Source of the DNA: Caldilineaceae bacterium | GTDB taxonomy: Bacteria > Chloroflexota > Anaerolineae > Caldilineales > Caldilineaceae | Direction: 5' to 3' | Assembly: GCA_026989655.1 (NCBI GenBank) | Contig: JALSIX010000027.1 | Coordinates: 1-64,000, forward strand | Length of the DNA: 64,000 nt | Shown here: positions 60,128 to 64,000 of the stretch, in pieces | Numbering within the stretch: position 1 is the stretch's first letter | Layout of the letters: the number at the start of each line of letters is the position of its first letter | Notes under the pieces: model-generated | Seen by the model: only the letters and a program-made list of their open reading frames with translations | What the model was told of the DNA's origin: nothing | Database searches by the model: none | Program-made: the position numbers and the translations under genes

Positions 60128-61321
60128 TCAGGCCCGTCCTCGGAGCATGCCGTGCCAGTACATCCGGGGCAGGCCATAGGCCTTCAGCGCGTACATGGTG
60201 TAGCGCTCCTGGGCCTGGTCAAAGGGGAAGGACTCCTTGGGCCTGCCCTCGTAGTCGAACTCGGCCAGGATCAGGCGTCCATATCCGGTGACCAGGGGAC
60301 AGGAGGTGTAGCCGTCGTAGCGGGCAGGCAGGGGCTCCCCCCGGAGGGCCGCCATGAGGTTGTCCACCAACACCGGTGCCTGCTTGCGGATGGCCGCCCC
60401 TGTCTTGGAGGTGGGCAGGCTGCTGCAGTCCCCCAGGGCGAAGACGTTGGGATAACGGACGTGCTGGGTGGTGTACTGGTCCACCTCCACCCATCCGGCC
60501 TCCCCGGCCAGCTTGCTCTGCTTGATGAAGTCCGGCGCGCTCTGGGGTGGGGTCACGTGGATCATGTCGTACTGCAGAACCACCTCCTCGCCGTTGTCCA
60601 ACCGCTTGAAGACCGCCTCCCGTCTGTCCGGCCGGAGCGCCACCAGGTTGTGCTGGTAACGGGCATCGATCCCCTTGCGCTGGATCACCCGGTCCAGGGC
60701 CTGGGCATACTTGCTCACGGAGAAGATGCCCCCGGACGCGGAGGCAAAGATCACCTGGCTCCTGTCCCGGACACCGCTCTTGCGGAAGTAATCGTCGGCC
60801 AGGTAGCAGATCTTCTGGGGGGCACCGCCACACTTGATGGGGGTGTCCGGTTGGGTGAAGATGGCGGTACCGCCCCGGAAGTTGCGGATGTTCTCCCAGG
60901 TGGAGTCCACCGTACGGTAGGAGTAGTTGCTGCAGACACCGGTGCCGGGCCGGCCCACCGACTCCTTCAGCCCGGGGATCTTGTCCCAGTCCACCTGGAT
61001 CCCGGCGGCCACCACCAGGTAGTCGTAGGTGATGGTCTCTCCGCCCCGGGTGGTCACCGCGTGGTTTTCCGGATCGAAGGAGACCACCGCGTCCTGGATC
61101 CAGGTCGCCCCCTCTGGGATGAAGTCCCCCTCGTCCCGTTCAGAGACCTCCTTGGGGAAAACGCCTCCGCCCACCAGGGTCCAGATAGGCTGGTAGTAGT
61201 GTTTGCTGGACGGCTCGATGATGGCCACCTCTGGGGGATCGGGCCGGTTGCAGAGCTGGGCGGCTACGGTGAGGCCCCCTGTGCCGCCACCCACAATGAG
61301 GACTTGATAGTGGTTCTTCAT
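60128..61321 (-). CDS. sqr: sulfide:quinone oxidoreductase, type II
   Basis: A 397-residue flavoprotein that oxidises sulfide and reduces the quinone pool at the membrane. The FAD loop is VGGGTGGLTVAAQL. The two redox cysteines of the mitochondrial/bacterial type II group are present: Cys164 in TPIKCGGAPQKICYL and Cys341 in YDGYTSCPLVTGYGRLILAE. VTPPQSAPDFIK, FALGDCSSLPTSKTGAA and ESFPFDQAQERYTMY also match that group. The ATG at 61321 follows AGGAGGGAACC. It is 74 bp downstream of the DUF1641 gene on the same strand and likely cotranscribed. The product would be a persulfide; no persulfide dioxygenase gene is adjacent, although rhodanese domains exist elsewhere in the window. Confidence 0.96.
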   Translation of the reverse strand: MKNHYQVLIVGGGTGGLTVAAQLCNRPDPPEVAIIEPSSKHYYQPIWTLVGGGVFPKEVSERDEGDFIPEGATWIQDAVVSFDPENHAVTTRGGETITYDYLVVAAGIQVDWDKIPGLKESVGRPGTGVCSNYSYRTVDSTWENIRNFRGGTAIFTQPDTPIKCGGAPQKICYLADDYFRKSGVRDRSQVIFASASGGIFSVSKYAQALDRVIQRKGIDARYQHNLVALRPDRREAVFKRLDNGEEVVLQYDMIHVTPPQSAPDFIKQSKLAGEAGWVEVDQYTTQHVRYPNVFALGDCSSLPTSKTGAAIRKQAPVLVDNLMAALRGEPLPARYDGYTSCPLVTGYGRLILAEFDYEGRPKESFPFDQAQERYTMYALKAYGLPRMYWHGMLRGRA

Positions 61322-61395
61322 GGTTCCCTCCTTCCCTCCGGGTGCAAATCGGTGTGGAGAGCGGATCGGTCGAATGGCTCCAGCTTCTGTACAGG

Positions 61396-62109
61396 TCACG
61401 AGGTCCCCTGCCCGAGCCGAGCACCGAAGGCCTGGGCAAAACGCACGAGAAAACCGGTGGCCCGCTGCACGTGGGCATCCCCCAGGGCACGCAGAAGCCC
61501 CCAAGGCCCCAGACGCGGGGGAGGCTGGGCCTGGGCCTCGGCCAGAGCCTGGCCCATGGCCCCCATCGCCTTCAGGGTTCTGGGCTCCAGGATGCCCGAT
61601 TCCAACAGGGCGTCGTACTCAGGAGAGGCCATGAGCTGGCTCAGTTTGGCTGCGACCCGAAGTCCCCCTCGAACCAACGTCTCCGGGTCCACGCCAACCT
61701 CTCGGAGCTCCATGTAGGCCTCGTCCAGGCTGTCCGCCGCCAGGGCGGCTACCTGAGGCGCCTGGTCCACCAGCTCCAGCATCTGCTCCACCCGGTCCAT
61801 CCGGTCCAACAGGGCGGAGAGAACCCGCACGTTCTCCGGCCGGGTGGCCTTCTCCAGAACGGTCAGCCCCTCCCGAAGCCGCTCCTCCGGGTCGATGCCC
61901 CGCGCCTGGAGCCGGCCCACGGCCTCGTCCAGGCTGTCCGCCGCCAGGGCGGTCATCTGGGGAAGCTGGACCACCGCGTCCGCGAGGGCGTCGACGGCCT
62001 TCTCCAGTGCGTCCAGCCGATCCAGGATCCGGGCCAGGGCCTTCGCCACCTGGGGTTGGCTGAGGCGGGCCTGGAGCATCTCGGTGCCATTGGACGATGT
62101 GGTATCCAT
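61396..62109 (-). CDS. DUF1641-domain protein with an internal duplication
   Basis: A 237-residue, mostly helical protein. Two related units of about 75 residues are evident: LPQMTALAADSLDEAVGRL with ARGIDPEERLREGLTVL, and APQVAALAADSLDEAYMEL with EVGVDPETLVRGGLRVA. The C-terminal part (ESGILEPRTLKAMGAMGQAL) matches DUF1641, a family of unknown biochemical role found beside sulfide:quinone oxidoreductases and molybdenum oxidoreductases. GGAGGAAGAG precedes the ATG. Its place between those two gene types here supports a shared electron-transfer module, perhaps as a scaffold. Confidence 0.9.
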   Translation of the reverse strand: MDTTSSNGTEMLQARLSQPQVAKALARILDRLDALEKAVDALADAVVQLPQMTALAADSLDEAVGRLQARGIDPEERLREGLTVLEKATRPENVRVLSALLDRMDRVEQMLELVDQAPQVAALAADSLDEAYMELREVGVDPETLVRGGLRVAAKLSQLMASPEYDALLESGILEPRTLKAMGAMGQALAEAQAQPPPRLGPWGLLRALGDAHVQRATGFLVRFAQAFGARLGQGTS

Positions 62110-62255
62110 GGCTCTCTTCCTCCTCCGTAAAGTGGCTCCTGCGCGAAGTGGGTGGGCTCGAGGGAGCCCGCCGGGGTCTTATGCGGTGGCACAGGTACCC
62201 TACGCCGTGAGGACAGGACGGCGCTCGAGCTGGAAAAACGGCAACAGGAAGGCAG

Positions 62256-62278
62256 GGGTGAGGGAAACGGCCTCACCC
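62256..62278 (-). terminator. hairpin between the molybdopterin enzyme and DUF1641 genes
   Basis: GGGTGAGG (62256-62263), a 7-base loop and CCTCACCC (62271-62278) form a perfect 8-bp stem 61 bases past the stop at 62340. No U-run follows directly. It could attenuate transcription or stabilise the upstream message within a single operon. Confidence 0.5.
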
Positions 62279-62339
62279 ATGGGGGCACGATGGGAACGTC
62301 GGGAACGCCAGGGGGTGCGCTGCGGCGGACGGCAGGGCG

Positions 62340-64000
<1,661 letters not shown>

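Overview
This is a GC-rich (roughly two-thirds G+C) bacterial chromosome segment. Secreted proteins have Thr-Pro linkers (TPTPTATPTFTP type), GWNLV-type repeats and YVTN or TolB-like propellers, there is a SARP/AfsR-like regulator, and start codons follow AGGAGG-type ribosome sites. This combination suggests a Chloroflexota bacterium of the Anaerolineae/Caldilineae kind. That is an inference from protein style; no rRNA is present.

Layout: 1-4403 holds two convergent secreted proteins, a propeller protein cut by the left edge and a subtilisin-like protease, separated by a 40-bp perfect palindrome. 4543-7207 holds a CBS-pair protein, a Pro-Gly-Met tRNA operon with promoter and terminator, and a membrane-anchored TPR/TolB-like protein. 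7707-10229 is a chemoreceptor. 10257-17032 is a BmpA-type ABC importer operon (binding lipoprotein, two permeases, double ATPase) with a carbohydrate-enzyme-like protein at its end. 17241-21618 holds pheS (without pheT) and secA, divergently transcribed. 21619-24838 holds a consensus promoter, a candidate structured RNA of about 385 nt ending in a terminator, and a sulfur-carrier operon: ubiquitin-like carrier, rhodanese-E1 fusion and cysteine synthase. 24853-28130 is a LolD/FtsX-type exporter pair. 28593-33806 holds two convergent hybrid histidine kinases. 34056-46869 holds secreted surface proteins, including one of 2,670 residues preceded by a 68-residue gene. 47406-52362 holds a lipoprotein and a 1,258-residue SARP-type regulator. 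52647-60102 holds nadE, then a plus-strand run: thioesterase, metallo-hydrolase, AidB-like flavoprotein, LOG-like protein, YjbQ-like protein and a hydroxyproline dehydratase-type enzyme. 60128-64000 holds a type II sulfide:quinone oxidoreductase, a DUF1641 protein and a molybdopterin oxidoreductase cut by the right edge.

Two possibly undescribed systems stand out. First, a 29-bp sequence with two TGAGACA heptamers 4 bp apart occurs twice, each time 8 bp before a -10-like hexamer and upstream of a minus-strand gene: the 68-aa gene plus giant protein, and the lipoprotein. This is the published layout of SARP operators, and a SARP-family gene lies beside both copies. It looks like a small regulon for envelope proteins. 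Second, the sulfur-carrier operon is preceded by a strong promoter with three phased CTGAG repeats and a highly folded RNA ending in a terminator, which is either an independent small RNA or an attenuated leader. The carrier itself ends in GGGR rather than GG, so it probably needs proteolytic maturation.
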